Below, one piece after another: positions 35,179 to 45,019 of a DNA stretch of 63,396 bases. The translations under genes were made by a program, and so were the position numbers. Source of the DNA: Azohydromonas lata NBRC 102462 (GTDB taxonomy: Bacteria; Pseudomonadota; Gammaproteobacteria; Burkholderiales; Burkholderiaceae_C). Under the pieces are notes generated by a model. That model ran no database searches. It worked only from the letters and a program-made list of their open reading frames with translations, and had not been told where the DNA came from. How positions within the stretch are numbered: the first letter of the stretch is position 1; every line of letters begins with the position of its first letter. The stretch covers positions 1 through 63,396 of the forward strand of contig NZ_BCTC01000031.1 of assembly GCF_001571085.1 (NCBI RefSeq), written 5' to 3'.

Positions 35179-37023
35179 ATGAAGTTTTTCTCATCTTTCG
35201 CACTGCTCGACGATTGCACCGCGTCGGACGCGGCGCCGCGCAGCCGGCTCTACGCCGATCTCGTGCGCGAGCACCGCTGCACCGACCCGCGCACGCTGGA
35301 CGCCGTGTGCGCCGCGGCCCAGTCCGACCTGCGCGCCGGGCTGCACGCCGTGCTGCTGGTGGACTACGAATGGGGCGCCAAGCTGCTGAACGCCGGACAG
35401 GAGGCATTGCCCCACGGCGACGCCTCCTGCCTGCGGTTGCTGATGTTCCGCGAGCTGCGCCGCTTGAGCGGCGACGAGGTGCAGGCCTGGCTGGCCGGGC
35501 AGGACGCGGCCCTGGCAGCCGATCTGCCCACCGCCGGGCTGCTGCCGCTGCAGCCCAGCCTGGACCGCCAGGCCTTCGACGCCGCCATCGCATGCATCCA
35601 CGAGGCCATACGCGCCGGCGAGAGTTACCAGGTCAACTTCACTTACCGGCTCACCGGTGAAGCCTACGGCGAGCCGCTGCGGCTGTACCGCCGGCTGCGC
35701 CAGCGCCAGAGCGTGCCTTACGGCGCCTTCATACAACTGGAGGACGGCACCAGCGTGCTGTCGTGCTCGCCGGAGCTGTTCCTGCGCCACGAGCAGGGAC
35801 GGCTGACGGCGCGCCCAATGAAGGGCACGTCCGCGCGTCTGCCTGACGCGCAGGCGGACGCGACCGCGGCGCTGGCGCTGGCGCAGGACGCCAAGAACCG
35901 CGCCGAGAACCTGATGATCGTGGACCTGCTGCGCAACGACCTGGGCCGCATCGCCCAAACCGGCTCGGTGCGCGTGCCCGCCCTCTTCACCGTGGAGCCG
36001 CACGGCGTGGTGTGGCAGATGACGTCCACGATTGAGGCCCGCGCGCTGCCGGGGCTGGACCTGCCCGCCCTGCTGCGCGCCACCTTCCCCTGCGGCTCCA
36101 TCACCGGCGCGCCCAAGCTGCGCACCATGGAGCTGATCGCCGGGCTGGAAAGCACGCCGCGGGGCCTGTACTGCGGCGCCATAGGCTGGCTGGATGCGCC
36201 ACGCGGCGATGCCGCCTGCGGCGACTTCTGCTGTTCGGTGGCCATACGCACGCTGGTGCTGGGCCCGCAAGGCGAAGGCGGGCTGCGTCCCGTGCGCATG
36301 GGCGTGGGCGCGGGCATCGTGCTGGACAGCGACGCCGCCGCCGAATTCGAGGAGTGCCGGCTCAAAGCCCGCTTTGCCACCGGGCTGGGCCACGAGTTCG
36401 AGCTGTTCGAAACCCTGTTCGCGCAGCAGCCGCAGGGCTTCAGGCATTTGGACAGGCACCTCGCGCGGCTGTGCCGCAGCGCCCAGGCCTTGGGTTTCAA
36501 GCTGGACGAACAGGCGGCGCGGCGCCGGCTCGATGCCGCGCTCTGCGCCTTGCCCGCCGACGTGCCGCACCGCGTGCGCCTGGCCCTGGGCCATGACGGC
36601 CAGCTCGGCGTGACGCAGGCGCCGCTGGCGCCCCTGGCTGGCGGCCCCGCGGGCCTGCTGCTGGCCGGGGAGCCGCTGGCGCCCTCCCCGCTGTCAGCCC
36701 ACAAGACCACGCTGCGCGCGCGCTACGACGCCGGCGTGCGTGCGGCGCAGCAGGCCGGCGCCTTCGACACGCTGTTCTTCACGCCGCAAGGCCATTTGAT
36801 TGAAGGCGGGCGCAGCAACGTCTTCGTCCAGCTCGACGGCCGCTGGTGGACGCCGCCCTTGGGCGACGGCGCGCTGCCGGGCGTCATGCGCGAGGTGGCG
36901 ATGGGACAGCTCGACGCCGCCGAGCGCAGCCTGCGGCGTGAGGATTTGGCGCGCGCTGAATTTTTGATCGTCTGCAATGCCTTGCGTGGCTTGCTGCCGG
37001 CCCGCCTGGTGGCGGCCGACTAA
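35179..37023 (+). CDS. pabBC: Aminodeoxychorismate synthase component I fused to aminodeoxychorismate lyase
   Basis: Bifunctional enzyme making p-aminobenzoate for folate: PabB converts chorismate to ADC and PabC releases PABA. Residues 1 to about 410 are the PabB half, with RPMKGTSARL (the lysine that marks ADC synthase), VDLLRNDLGRIA and PCGSITGAPKLRTMELI. Residues about 415-614 are the class IV aminotransferase half, with FELFETLFA, the PLP lysine in AHKTTLRARYD, and LIEGGRSNVFV. The ATG at 35179 is chosen because it begins the conserved FFSSFALLDD segment; its ribosome binding site is weak and an ATG 12 bases upstream is possible. No PabA partner is nearby. Confidence 0.93.
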   Translation: MKFFSSFALLDDCTASDAAPRSRLYADLVREHRCTDPRTLDAVCAAAQSDLRAGLHAVLLVDYEWGAKLLNAGQEALPHGDASCLRLLMFRELRRLSGDEVQAWLAGQDAALAADLPTAGLLPLQPSLDRQAFDAAIACIHEAIRAGESYQVNFTYRLTGEAYGEPLRLYRRLRQRQSVPYGAFIQLEDGTSVLSCSPELFLRHEQGRLTARPMKGTSARLPDAQADATAALALAQDAKNRAENLMIVDLLRNDLGRIAQTGSVRVPALFTVEPHGVVWQMTSTIEARALPGLDLPALLRATFPCGSITGAPKLRTMELIAGLESTPRGLYCGAIGWLDAPRGDAACGDFCCSVAIRTLVLGPQGEGGLRPVRMGVGAGIVLDSDAAAEFEECRLKARFATGLGHEFELFETLFAQQPQGFRHLDRHLARLCRSAQALGFKLDEQAARRRLDAALCALPADVPHRVRLALGHDGQLGVTQAPLAPLAGGPAGLLLAGEPLAPSPLSAHKTTLRARYDAGVRAAQQAGAFDTLFFTPQGHLIEGGRSNVFVQLDGRWWTPPLGDGALPGVMREVAMGQLDAAERSLRREDLARAEFLIVCNALRGLLPARLVAAD

Positions 37024-37188
37024 AATTTCGCCTTTCGCCCGCGGGCCCTCAGGCCCGCATCCCACACAGCCCCTGGATCTACACCATGCCCGCTGTGCCG
37101 GCGCCTCCCTTGAGATGACCAGGGGGCGAGCCGCCGTCTCGCGCATGGATCCGGATCACATGCCAGCGCCTTGCGCTGAAGGATCCTC

Positions 37189-38535
37189 ATGAGCGCCAAG
37201 AAAGTTTTCATCCGCACCTTCGGCTGCCAGATGAACGAGTACGACTCGGACAAGATGGCCGACGTGCTGCAGGCCGTCGAAGGCTACGAACCCACGGACG
37301 ACGTGGAGCAGGCCGACCTCATCCTCTTCAACACCTGCTCGGTGCGGGAGAAGGCGCAGGAAAAGGTCTTCTCCGACCTGGGCCGCGTCAAGCACCTCAA
37401 GCAAAAGGGCGTGCTCATTGGCGTGGGCGGCTGCGTGGCCAGCCAGGAAGGGGCAGCCATCATCGAGCGCGCGCCCTACGTGGACATGGTGTTCGGCCCG
37501 CAGACCCTGCACCGGCTGCCGCAGATGATCCAGGCGCGCCAGCAGCAAAAGCGCCCGCAGGTGGACATCAGCTTCCCCGAGATCGAGAAGTTCGACCACC
37601 TGCCGCCCGCGCGCGTGGAAGGCGCCTCGGCCTTCGTCTCCATCATGGAAGGCTGCTCCAAGTACTGCAGCTATTGCGTGGTGCCCTACACCCGCGGCGA
37701 GGAAGTGAGCCGCCCCTTCGAGGACGTGCTCACCGAGGTGGCGGGCCTGGCCGACCAGGGCGTCAAGGAAGTGACGCTGCTGGGCCAGAACGTCAACGCC
37801 TACCGCGGCAAGATGGGCGACGGCGAGGAGATCGCCGACTTCGCGCTGCTCATCGAGTACGTGGCCGAGATTCCCGGCATAGAGCGCATCCGCTACACCA
37901 CCAGCCACCCCAACGAGTTCACGCAGCGGCTCATAGACGTCTACGCCAAGGTGCCGCAACTGGTGAGCCACCTGCACCTGCCGGTGCAGCACGGCAGCGA
38001 CCGCGTGCTCATGGCCATGAAGCGCGGCTACACGGCGCTGGAATACAAGAGCACCATCCGCAAGCTGCGCGCGGTGCGGCCGGACATCAGCCTGTCCAGC
38101 GACTTCATCGTCGGCTTCCCCGGCGAGACGCAGGACGATTTCGAGCGCACGCTCAAGCTGATCGAGGACGTGGGCTTTGACGCCAGCTTCAGCTTCGTGT
38201 TCTCGCCGCGCCCCGGCACGCCGGCCGCGGCGCTGCAGGACGACACGCCGCAGGAGGTGAAGCTCAAGCGGCTGCAGCAATTGCAGGCGCTGATAGAGGG
38301 CAACGTGCGCCGCATCAGCGACAGCCGCGTCGGCACGTTGCAGCGCATCCTGGTCGAAGGCCCCTCGCGCAAGGACCCGGCCGAGCTCATGGGCCGCACC
38401 GAGTGCAACCGCATCGTCAACTTCAAGGGCCAGCCGCGACTGGTGGGGCAGATGGTGGAAGTGCGCATCACGCAGGCGCTGCCGCACTCCCTGCGCGGCG
38501 AAATGGTGCTGCGCGGCGACGACGCGGCGGCCTGA
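37189..38535 (+). CDS. miaB: tRNA-2-methylthio-N6-dimethylallyladenosine synthase
   Basis: Radical-SAM methylthiotransferase acting on i6A37 of tRNAs that read UNN codons. The 448-aa protein has the N-terminal [4Fe-4S] domain ([36 protein letters not shown]), the radical-SAM triad CSKYCSYC, and a C-terminal TRAM-like domain near residues 380-445. Three N-domain and three radical-SAM cysteines are present. A ribosome binding site (AAGGATC) precedes the ATG. It is followed by a hairpin. Confidence 0.97.
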   Translation: MSAKKVFIRTFGCQMNEYDSDKMADVLQAVEGYEPTDDVEQADLILFNTCSVREKAQEKVFSDLGRVKHLKQKGVLIGVGGCVASQEGAAIIERAPYVDMVFGPQTLHRLPQMIQARQQQKRPQVDISFPEIEKFDHLPPARVEGASAFVSIMEGCSKYCSYCVVPYTRGEEVSRPFEDVLTEVAGLADQGVKEVTLLGQNVNAYRGKMGDGEEIADFALLIEYVAEIPGIERIRYTTSHPNEFTQRLIDVYAKVPQLVSHLHLPVQHGSDRVLMAMKRGYTALEYKSTIRKLRAVRPDISLSSDFIVGFPGETQDDFERTLKLIEDVGFDASFSFVFSPRPGTPAAALQDDTPQEVKLKRLQQLQALIEGNVRRISDSRVGTLQRILVEGPSRKDPAELMGRTECNRIVNFKGQPRLVGQMVEVRITQALPHSLRGEMVLRGDDAAA

Positions 38536-38540
38536 AAGGC

Positions 38541-38564
38541 CGTCAGCACCTCCAAGTGCTGACG
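38541..38564 (+). terminator. Hairpin after miaB
   Basis: CGTCAGCAC and GTGCTGACG form a perfect 9-bp stem with a 6-base loop, 6 bases after the miaB stop. No T run follows. It may act with Rho or as a 3' stabiliser. Confidence 0.4.
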
Positions 38565-38597
38565 CAGCGGCCGCGAACGCCGCCTTGCCGCGGCGGC

Positions 38598-38813
38598 TCA
38601 GTGCAGATCGCTGAGCTGCACGCGCGGCGTGGCGAACTCGCGGCCCACCATGGCGCGGGCGTAGAGGTAGTTGCCGCGGGCCCGCTCACTCAGCCCGTCG
38701 ATGTTGACGTGGCCGTGGCTGTCACACGGAAAAGCCAGCGCATGGCCTTCGCGGAACAGCGAAGGGAAGCGGATCTCGTAGGCCTGGACGGACTCGGCAA
38801 GGAACTGGGACAT
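38598..38813 (-). CDS. Small conserved-looking cytosolic protein, 71 aa
   Basis: Function unknown. The product has no signal or membrane segment and is rich in aromatic and charged residues (QAYEIRFPSLFREGHALAFP, then GNYLYARAMVGREF). The ATG at 38813 has AGGAG at 9 nt, a near-ideal ribosome binding site that decides this start over longer in-frame starts. I have a memory of similar short proteins in Comamonadaceae, which I cannot verify here. It converges on miaB. Confidence 0.75.
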   Translation of the reverse strand: MSQFLAESVQAYEIRFPSLFREGHALAFPCDSHGHVNIDGLSERARGNYLYARAMVGREFATPRVQLSDLH

Positions 38814-38980
38814 GACCTTCTCCTGCATTGTTCGGTGCTTGACGATCTCACTGTGCAGCCATGGGACTGTCACGGGACAGTCAAGTCCAAGCAACGTGCG
38901 TGCCGGCGTTTGGCGATACCGCTTGTCCGGCTTTTTCGGGAGAGCCTAGGCGTTGATCCGACGCCGCTTGCGTCGCTTTC

Positions 38981-39265
38981 CTACAAACGGGACGCTCGGG
39001 AGAAACCCGCCCACCACAGTGCCAGCGCGCAACTCAGCAGCATGACGCCGTAATTGAGCATGCGGCCGTCGCGGCCGCTGACCACCAGCATGGCCACCAG
39101 CGCCAGCGCCGCGGCGGCGCAGCCCCACAGTGCCAGCCGCTTCCAGGCAACGGTTGCCAGCTCGCGGCGCCAGCACAGCTTGGCCGCCGTCGAGCCCAAC
39201 ACACCCACGGCCAGCGCGGGTGCGAAAAAATCGAGCAGATGCCACAGCGCATCCAGCGGACCCAT
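38981..39265 (-). CDS. Small integral membrane protein, 94 aa
   Basis: Function unknown. Three hydrophobic segments are visible: LWHLLDFFAPALAVGVLGS, LALWGCAAAALALVAMLVV and YGVMLLSCALALWWAGF. A basic cytoplasmic loop (CWRRELATVAWKR) lies between the first two. The ATG at 39265 has GAGGGAAG about 8 nt upstream. It is divergent from hemA, with 119 bases between the two starts. Confidence 0.78.
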   Translation of the reverse strand: MGPLDALWHLLDFFAPALAVGVLGSTAAKLCWRRELATVAWKRLALWGCAAAALALVAMLVVSGRDGRMLNYGVMLLSCALALWWAGFSRASRL

Positions 39266-39371
39266 GGCGCGCTTCCCTCGTGTCGCTTCTTGAGGTTGAT
39301 ATTGGTCAAGCACGGCAGCCTGGACTGCGGCGACCATAACCGGCCGGAAAAGCGGCCCAAACCGCAGATCA

Positions 39372-39377
39372 TACAAT
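39372..39377 (+). promoter_or_regulatory. Candidate -10 element of hemA
   Basis: TACAAT ends 7 nt before the hemA ATG, with TCCCACC between and no ribosome binding site. Confidence 0.45.
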
Positions 39378-39384
39378 TCCCACC

Positions 39385-40686
39385 ATGAGCGTTTTTGCAC
39401 TCGGCCTGAACTACCAGACCGCCCCGCTGGACTTGCGCGGGCGGTTTGCTTTCGGCGCCGAACAGCTCTCGCCGGCCCTGCGCGGTTTTCGCGAGCGGCT
39501 GCAGCGCGCCATGCCGGAAGCGGCACTGGTCTCCACCTGCAACCGCACCGAGCTGTACGTGGCCGCCGAGCCCGGCCGCGCGCGCGAGCTGGTCAGGCCC
39601 GCCATGGACTGGCTGGCCGAACAGGGCGGCGTCGTGGGCACGCAGCTGGAGTCCTGCACCTACGTGATGGAAAACCGCGAGGCCGCGCGCCACGCCTTCC
39701 GCGTCGCCTCGGGGCTGGACTCCATGGTGCTGGGCGAGCCCCAGATCCTGGGCCAGATGAAGCAGGCCGTGCGTCAGGCCGAGACCGCGGGCACGCTGGG
39801 GACGACGCTGCATCAGCTCTTCCAGCGCAGCTTCTCGGTGGCCAAGGAGGTGCGCACCTCCACCGAGATCGGCAGCCACTCCATCAGCATGGCCGCCGCC
39901 GCGGTGCGGCTGGCCTCGCAGCTCTTCGAGGACCTGCGCGACATCAAGGTGCTGTTCGTGGGCGCGGGCGAGATGATCGAGCTGGTGGCCACGCACTTCG
40001 CCGCCCGCGAGCCCAAGGCCATGGCCGTGGCCAACCGCACGCTGGAGCGCGGCGAGAAGCTCGCCGGCCGCTTTGGCGCGCAGGCGCTGCGCCTGGCCGA
40101 CCTGCCCAGCTGCCTGCACGAGTTCGACGCCGTCATCTCCTGCACCGCCAGCACGCTGCCCATCATCGGCCTGGGCGCCGTCGAGCGCGCGCTCAAGGCG
40201 CGGCGGCATCGGCCCATGTTCATGGTCGACCTGGCCGTGCCGCGCGACATCGAGCCGGAAATCGCCCAGCTCTCCGACGTCTACCTCTACACCGTGGACG
40301 ACCTCTCCGCCCTCGTTCAAAGCGCGGGCGAGAAGCGGCAGGCCGCCGTGCAGCAGGCCGAGGCCATCATCGACGCCGGCGTGCAGAGCTTCAGCCACTG
40401 GCTGGACCAGCGCGGCAGCGTTCCGCTCATCCAGGCCCTGAACCAGCAGGCCGACCGCTGGCGCACGGCCGAGCTGGCCCGCGCGCGCAAGCTGCTGGCG
40501 CGCGGCGAAGACATAGACACCGTGCTCGAAGCCCTGAGCCGGGGCCTCACGCAAAAGCTGCTGCACGGCACCTTCGCCGAGCTGCACTCGGCCGACGGCC
40601 CGCAGCGCGAGCAGGTGGCGCACACCGTCTCGCGCCTGTTCCTGCGCCAGACCAGCCGCAATCCCGAATCCGACGGCGGCCGCTAG
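39385..40686 (+). CDS. hemA: Glutamyl-tRNA reductase
   Basis: First enzyme of C5 heme synthesis; reduces glutamyl-tRNA to glutamate-1-semialdehyde for HemL (9304). The 433-aa protein has the catalytic cysteine C52 in [12 protein letters not shown], then [17 protein letters not shown], the NADPH-binding [14 protein letters not shown], and [11 protein letters not shown]. The C-terminal dimerisation helices are present. Length is usual. It heads a hemA-prfA-prmC cluster that is widely conserved. Confidence 0.97.
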   Translation: MSVFALGLNYQTAPLDLRGRFAFGAEQLSPALRGFRERLQRAMPEAALVSTCNRTELYVAAEPGRARELVRPAMDWLAEQGGVVGTQLESCTYVMENREAARHAFRVASGLDSMVLGEPQILGQMKQAVRQAETAGTLGTTLHQLFQRSFSVAKEVRTSTEIGSHSISMAAAAVRLASQLFEDLRDIKVLFVGAGEMIELVATHFAAREPKAMAVANRTLERGEKLAGRFGAQALRLADLPSCLHEFDAVISCTASTLPIIGLGAVERALKARRHRPMFMVDLAVPRDIEPEIAQLSDVYLYTVDDLSALVQSAGEKRQAAVQQAEAIIDAGVQSFSHWLDQRGSVPLIQALNQQADRWRTAELARARKLLARGEDIDTVLEALSRGLTQKLLHGTFAELHSADGPQREQVAHTVSRLFLRQTSRNPESDGGR

Positions 40687-40748
40687 CGGCCCCTGCCCTG
40701 CCGCCGGGTGCGCGGAGCTGCCGCGTGCCCGGCGCACACGCTTGCCCC

Positions 40749-41837
40749 ATGAAAGACACCCTGCGCCAACAATTCGAACGCCTGTCCATGCGGCAGGCCG
40801 AGCTCGACGCCACGCTGGCCGATCCGCAACTGATGTCGGACATCAAGCGCTGGCGCTCGCTCTCGCGCGAGCAGTCCGAGGTGGCCGAGGTGGTGGCGGA
40901 CTTTCGCCTGTACCAGCAGCGCGAGCAGGACCTGGCCACCGCGCGCGAGCTGCTGGACGACCCCGACATGGCCGACATGGCGCGCGAGGAGATCGCCGCC
41001 GCCGAAGCCGACCTGCAGCGGCTGCAGCAGCAGTTGCAGGCCGCACTGCTGCCGCGCGACCCGGACGATGCGCGCAACGCATTCCTGGAAATCCGCGCCG
41101 GCACCGGCGGCGACGAATCCGCCCTCTTTGCCGGCGACCTCGCGCGCATGTACCTGCGCTACTGCGAGCGCCAGGGCTGGCGCACCGAGATCCTGAGCCA
41201 GAGCGATTCCGAGCTCGGCGGCTACAAGGAAATCGTGCTGCGCATCGAGGGCGATGCCGCCTACGGCCGGCTGCGGTTCGAGAGCGGCGGCCACCGCGTG
41301 CAGCGCGTACCGGCCACCGAGAGCCAGGGCCGCATACACACCAGCGCCTGCACGGTGGCCGTGATGCCGGAACCCGACGAGGCCGAGGAGATCACCCTCA
41401 ACCCGGCCGAGCTGCGCATAGACACCTTCCGCGCCAGCGGCGCCGGCGGCCAGCACATCAACAAGACCGACAGCGCCGTGCGCGTGACGCACCTGCCCAC
41501 GGGTCTGGTGGCCGAATGCCAGGACGACCGCAGCCAGCACCGCAACAAGGCCAAGGCGCTGGCCGTGCTGGCCGCGCGGCTGCGCGACAAGGAAACGAGC
41601 GAGCGCGCCGCCAAGGAGGCGGCCACGCGCAAGGGCCTCATAGGCAGCGGCGACCGCAGCGACCGCATACGCACCTACAACTTCCCGCAGGGCCGGCTCA
41701 CCGACCACCGCATCAACCTCACGCTCTACAAGTTGGGCGCAGTGATGGACGGTGACCTGGACGACGTCCTCGCCGCGCTGCAGGCCGCACGCGCGGCCGA
41801 GCAGCTCGCGGCGCTTGAGAGCAGCGGCCTGGCATGA
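40749..41837 (+). CDS. prfA: Peptide chain release factor 1
   Basis: Recognises UAA and UAG stop codons. The 362-aa protein carries the PxT anticodon-like motif as PAT in [15 protein letters not shown] (about residue 188). The GGQ motif lies in [15 protein letters not shown] (about residues 231-235), whose glutamine PrmC methylates. The preceding [13 protein letters not shown] is also typical. The prmC gene overlaps its stop (ATGA), fitting their functional link. Confidence 0.97.
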   Translation: MKDTLRQQFERLSMRQAELDATLADPQLMSDIKRWRSLSREQSEVAEVVADFRLYQQREQDLATARELLDDPDMADMAREEIAAAEADLQRLQQQLQAALLPRDPDDARNAFLEIRAGTGGDESALFAGDLARMYLRYCERQGWRTEILSQSDSELGGYKEIVLRIEGDAAYGRLRFESGGHRVQRVPATESQGRIHTSACTVAVMPEPDEAEEITLNPAELRIDTFRASGAGGQHINKTDSAVRVTHLPTGLVAECQDDRSQHRNKAKALAVLAARLRDKETSERAAKEAATRKGLIGSGDRSDRIRTYNFPQGRLTDHRINLTLYKLGAVMDGDLDDVLAALQAARAAEQLAALESSGLA

Positions 41838-42685
41838 CGCCCCCTCAAGACACCACCGTCACGGTGCGCGAGGCCCTGGCCCGTGCCAAGGCGCTTGGGC
41901 TGGACCGGCTGGATGCCCAGCTGCTGCTGTCGCACCACCTGTCGCGCCCGCGCAGCTGGCTGCTGGCGCATGACGACGCGGCACTCACCCCGGCGCAGCA
42001 CCAGGCGGTGGACGCCGACCTGACACGCCGCGCCGACGGCGTGCCCATGGCCTACCTGCTGGGCCAGCACGAGTTCCACGGCCTGATGCTGCGGGTCACG
42101 CCGGACGTGCTGGATCCGCGCCCGGACACGGAAACGCTGGTGGATTGGGCGCTGGAGCTGCTGAGCACCGAGCTGGCGGCACTGCCCGCGCCGCAGGTGC
42201 TGGACCTGGGCACGGGCAGCGGCGCCATCGCACTGGCCGTCAAGCACGCGGCGCCGCGCGTGCGCATGCGCGCCCTGGATGCCAGCGCCGCCGCCCTGGG
42301 TGTGGCTCAGGGCAACGCGCAGCGGCTGGGCCTGGAGGTGGGATTCACCCTGTCCGACTGGTGGAGTGCCTTCACGCCGCCCAAGCTGCACCTGGCCCTG
42401 AGCAACCCGCCCTACATCGACGGCGACGACCCCCACCTGGCCCAACTGCGCCACGAGCCGTTGCAGGCCCTCACGCCCGGGCCGGACGGGATGCAGGCCA
42501 TTCATTGCATCGTGCAGGGCAGCCGCGAGCACCTGGAACGCGGTGCCTGGCTGCTGCTGGAGCATGGCTTCGACCAGGGCGCCACGGCGCGGCAGGTCTT
42601 GCAGTCGCACGGTTTCACCGACATCACGACGCGGCGCGACCTCGCCGGCCACGAGCGCTGCACGGGCGGCCGCTGGCCGGGCTGA
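41834..42685 (+). CDS. prmC: Peptide chain release factor N5-glutamine methyltransferase
   Basis: Methylates the GGQ glutamine of release factors. The 283-aa protein has an N-terminal helical domain, then [20 protein letters not shown], the SAM motif [15 protein letters not shown], and the substrate-binding [12 protein letters not shown]. All are typical of HemK/PrmC. The ATG overlaps the prfA stop. Confidence 0.96.
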   Translation: MTPPQDTTVTVREALARAKALGLDRLDAQLLLSHHLSRPRSWLLAHDDAALTPAQHQAVDADLTRRADGVPMAYLLGQHEFHGLMLRVTPDVLDPRPDTETLVDWALELLSTELAALPAPQVLDLGTGSGAIALAVKHAAPRVRMRALDASAAALGVAQGNAQRLGLEVGFTLSDWWSAFTPPKLHLALSNPPYIDGDDPHLAQLRHEPLQALTPGPDGMQAIHCIVQGSREHLERGAWLLLEHGFDQGATARQVLQSHGFTDITTRRDLAGHERCTGGRWPG

Positions 42686-42719
42686 AGCCGGCGGCAACCC
42701 ATTACTGTGCAGTGTTTCA

Positions 42720-42738
42720 CCCGGGTCGCGGACCCGGG
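42720..42738 (+). terminator. Hairpin after prmC
   Basis: CCCGGGTC and GACCCGGG form a perfect 8-bp stem with a 3-base loop, 34 bases after the prmC stop. The following bases are GTTGG, so termination is uncertain. Confidence 0.4.
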
Positions 42739-42823
42739 GTTGGCACGGGTCAGGCCCTGCCCCACAGCCCTGCCGTGGCGGCGTAGCATGCTTCGACAGT
42801 GGACTTGCAAGGGGGGTACCGCG

Positions 42824-43402
42824 ATGAAGGCAATCCGGGATCTGGCCGTGCTGTGCATGGCGCTGGGCAGCATGGCCGCGCAGGCCGATGGCGGGCTGCG
42901 GGTGGCACCTGAGCAGGCGCCATGGCCGCGCTGGCAGGCGCGCATCGGGCTGGACCAGGCTGCGGCGCCGTGGCGCGGCGATCTGGCCCCCACAGGCAAC
43001 GGACTGCGCAGCATGAAGCTCCTGGGCGACGTCTACCTCAGCGGCCCGGGCTTTGGCGCCGGGCAGGTGGTGGGCGGCCTGCGCGCCACGGGCGGGCTGC
43101 TGTTGGGCAGCCGCTCGCCGCTGCTGGGTGCTTCGCCCAACGGGAATCCGCTGTCGCTGAGCGTCACGCAAAGCCTGCTCACGCCCGGCCGCGGCGAGGA
43201 CGCCTCCGAAGTGCCGCCCGTGGGCTACTTGGGCATTGGCTACAGCAGCCTGTCGCTGCGCGGGGGCTGGGGCTTCAGTGCCGACTTGGGCGTGATGACG
43301 GGCTCAGGCCTGCGCCCGCCGGAAACGCGCAACCTGGACGACGCGGTGCGCGAGCTGCGCCTGCGGCCCGTGCTGCAGTTGGGCGTGTCCTACGCTTTCT
43401 GA
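42824..43402 (+). CDS. Exported, outer-membrane-like protein, 192 aa
   Basis: Function unknown. A Sec signal peptide is likely (MKAIRDLAVLCMALGSMAAQADG, cleavage near AQA-D). The mature part is glycine-rich with alternating hydrophobic stretches (LLGDVYLSGPGFG, VGYLGIGYSSLSLRGGWGFSADLGVM) and ends in VSYAF. The C-terminal phenylalanine and amphipathic strands suit a small beta-barrel. GGGGGGT precedes the ATG at a slightly long distance; upstream in-frame codons lack a signal. It stands alone between prmC and grxD. Confidence 0.78.
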   Translation: MKAIRDLAVLCMALGSMAAQADGGLRVAPEQAPWPRWQARIGLDQAAAPWRGDLAPTGNGLRSMKLLGDVYLSGPGFGAGQVVGGLRATGGLLLGSRSPLLGASPNGNPLSLSVTQSLLTPGRGEDASEVPPVGYLGIGYSSLSLRGGWGFSADLGVMTGSGLRPPETRNLDDAVRELRLRPVLQLGVSYAF

Positions 43403-43496
43403 AGCGCGTTCTGCCAGGGAATTGAACCTGTTCACGGCGGCGGCCTGCCGCATGCCGTATAACGCGGGCTGTTTGAATCCCTCGTTCAGAGACACC

Positions 43497-43814
43497 ATGG
43501 AAGACGTTCAAAAGCGCATCGACGACCTCGTGAAGGGCAACCGCGTGGTGCTGTTCATGAAGGGCACGGCGCAGTTCCCGATGTGCGGCTTCTCCGGCCG
43601 CGCCATCCAGATCCTCAAGGCCTGCGGCGTGCAGGACCTGCAGACCGTCAACGTGCTGGAAGACGAGGCCGTGCGCCAGGGCATCAAGACCTACGCCAAC
43701 TGGCCCACGATTCCGCAGCTCTACATCGACGGCGAGTTCGTCGGCGGCTCGGACATCATGATGGAGATGTACCAGGCCGGCGAGCTGCAGCAGGTGCTGT
43801 CGCCCAAGAGTTGA
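43497..43814 (+). CDS. grxD: Monothiol glutaredoxin GrxD
   Basis: CGFS-type glutaredoxin that binds and transfers [2Fe-2S] clusters. The 105-aa protein has VVLFMKGTAQFPMCGFSGRA with the single active cysteine, TIPQLYIDGEFVGGSDIM with the cis-proline and glutathione site, and ends as usual for the family. The start at 43497 gives MEDVQKRIDDLV, the family N-terminus. ubiX follows after 2 bases. Confidence 0.96.
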   Translation: MEDVQKRIDDLVKGNRVVLFMKGTAQFPMCGFSGRAIQILKACGVQDLQTVNVLEDEAVRQGIKTYANWPTIPQLYIDGEFVGGSDIMMEMYQAGELQQVLSPKS

Positions 43815-43816
43815 GC

Positions 43817-44377
43817 ATGCAACGGCTGGTCGTGGGCCTCACCGGTGCCAGCGGTGCGGTCTACGGCGTGCGGCTGCTGCAGCGCGCGCGGGCCCTGGGC
43901 GTGCACACGCACCTGGTGGCCACGCCCGCGGGCGTGCTCAACGCCCACCACGAGCTTGGCCTGGATCGGCGCTCCCTGGAGGCGCTGGCCGACGAGGCCC
44001 ATGCGCCCGGCGACGTGGGCGCTTGCATCGCCAGCGGCTCGCACCCCGTGGACGCGATGCTCATCGCTCCCTGCTCCATGAAAACGCTGGCCGCCGTGGC
44101 GCACGGCTTTGGCGACAATCTCCTCACCCGCGCGGCCGACGTGATGCTCAAGGAGCGCCGCCGCCTGCTGCTGCTGGTGCGCGAAACGCCGTTCAACCTG
44201 GCGCACCTGCGCAACATGACGGCGGTGACGGAGATGGGCGGCATCGTCTTCCCGCCCCTGCCCGCTTTCTACAACCACCCGGGCAGCATCGACGAGATGG
44301 TGGACGACACGGTGGAGCGCGTGCTGGCCGTGGCCGGCATCACGGCCGCTCAGCCCCGCGCCTGGCAAGGGCTGTGA
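43817..44377 (+). CDS. ubiX: Flavin prenyltransferase UbiX
   Basis: Makes prenylated FMN, the cofactor of UbiD decarboxylase in ubiquinone synthesis. The 186-aa protein has VVGLTGASGAVYGVRLL, the CSMKTLAAVAHGFGDNL loop, the RRLLLLVRETPFNLAHLRNM active region, and the FPPLPAFYNHP C-terminus. All are diagnostic. IspB at 50620 supplies the ubiquinone side chain. Confidence 0.96.
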   Translation: MQRLVVGLTGASGAVYGVRLLQRARALGVHTHLVATPAGVLNAHHELGLDRRSLEALADEAHAPGDVGACIASGSHPVDAMLIAPCSMKTLAAVAHGFGDNLLTRAADVMLKERRRLLLLVRETPFNLAHLRNMTAVTEMGGIVFPPLPAFYNHPGSIDEMVDDTVERVLAVAGITAAQPRAWQGL

Positions 44378-44416
44378 CGGGCCAAGCGGCGCTTTCAAGC
44401 GCGCCGCCCCTTCGGC

Positions 44417-45019
44417 TCAAGCGTCCGGCATTGCCCATTGGCGGCGGGCGCCAAACACCATGTTGGGATATTCCGGCCGGCCGCGGCTGCCGTTGTAGCG
44501 CCCCAGCGCCATGAAGAGGTCGCCGTCCTCGCGCTCCAGGTAGTGGCGCAGGATGACGCAGCCAAAGCGCAGGTTGGTCTGCATGTGAAAGAGCCGGCTG
44601 GCGTCGCCGTCCCCGATGAGGCGTGCCCAGAAAGGCATCACCTGCATGTAGCCGCGCGCGCCGGCGCTGCTCACCGCGTACTTGCGGAAATTGCTCTCCA
44701 CCTGCACCAGGCCCAGCACCAGATCGGTTTCCAGCCCGGCGCGGCGGCTCTCGTACCACAGAGTTTGCAGGAACTCCACGCGCGTGCGGCGCTCGGCCTT
44801 GCGCGGCTGCAGCCGCTCGCTCATGGCGGTGAGCCAGCGCAGGTAGGCCATGCGCTGCGCGGTACCGGCGAATTCGGGATGGGGCGGCGCATCGGCCGCG
44901 ATGGCGGCGGACAGCACCGAGCGCACGGCGTCCGACAAGTCCTCTTCCCGCTGCGCACCGGCCCGGGCAGGCCCAAAGGGCAACCCCAGCGCGGCACCCA
45001 GCAAGAGGCGCCGCTTCAC
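44417..45019 (-). CDS. Lytic transglycosylase (SLT domain)
   Basis: Probable exported peptidoglycan lytic enzyme. The 200-aa protein begins with a likely signal peptide ([20 protein letters not shown]). The SLT fold is marked by the catalytic glutamate in [20 protein letters not shown], followed by [13 protein letters not shown] and the closing ALGRYNGS. No other domain is attached. The ATG overlaps the proS stop (ATGA), so it is expressed with proS. Confidence 0.9.
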   Translation of the reverse strand: MKRRLLLGAALGLPFGPARAGAQREEDLSDAVRSVLSAAIAADAPPHPEFAGTAQRMAYLRWLTAMSERLQPRKAERRTRVEFLQTLWYESRRAGLETDLVLGLVQVESNFRKYAVSSAGARGYMQVMPFWARLIGDGDASRLFHMQTNLRFGCVILRHYLEREDGDLFMALGRYNGSRGRPEYPNMVFGARRQWAMPDA

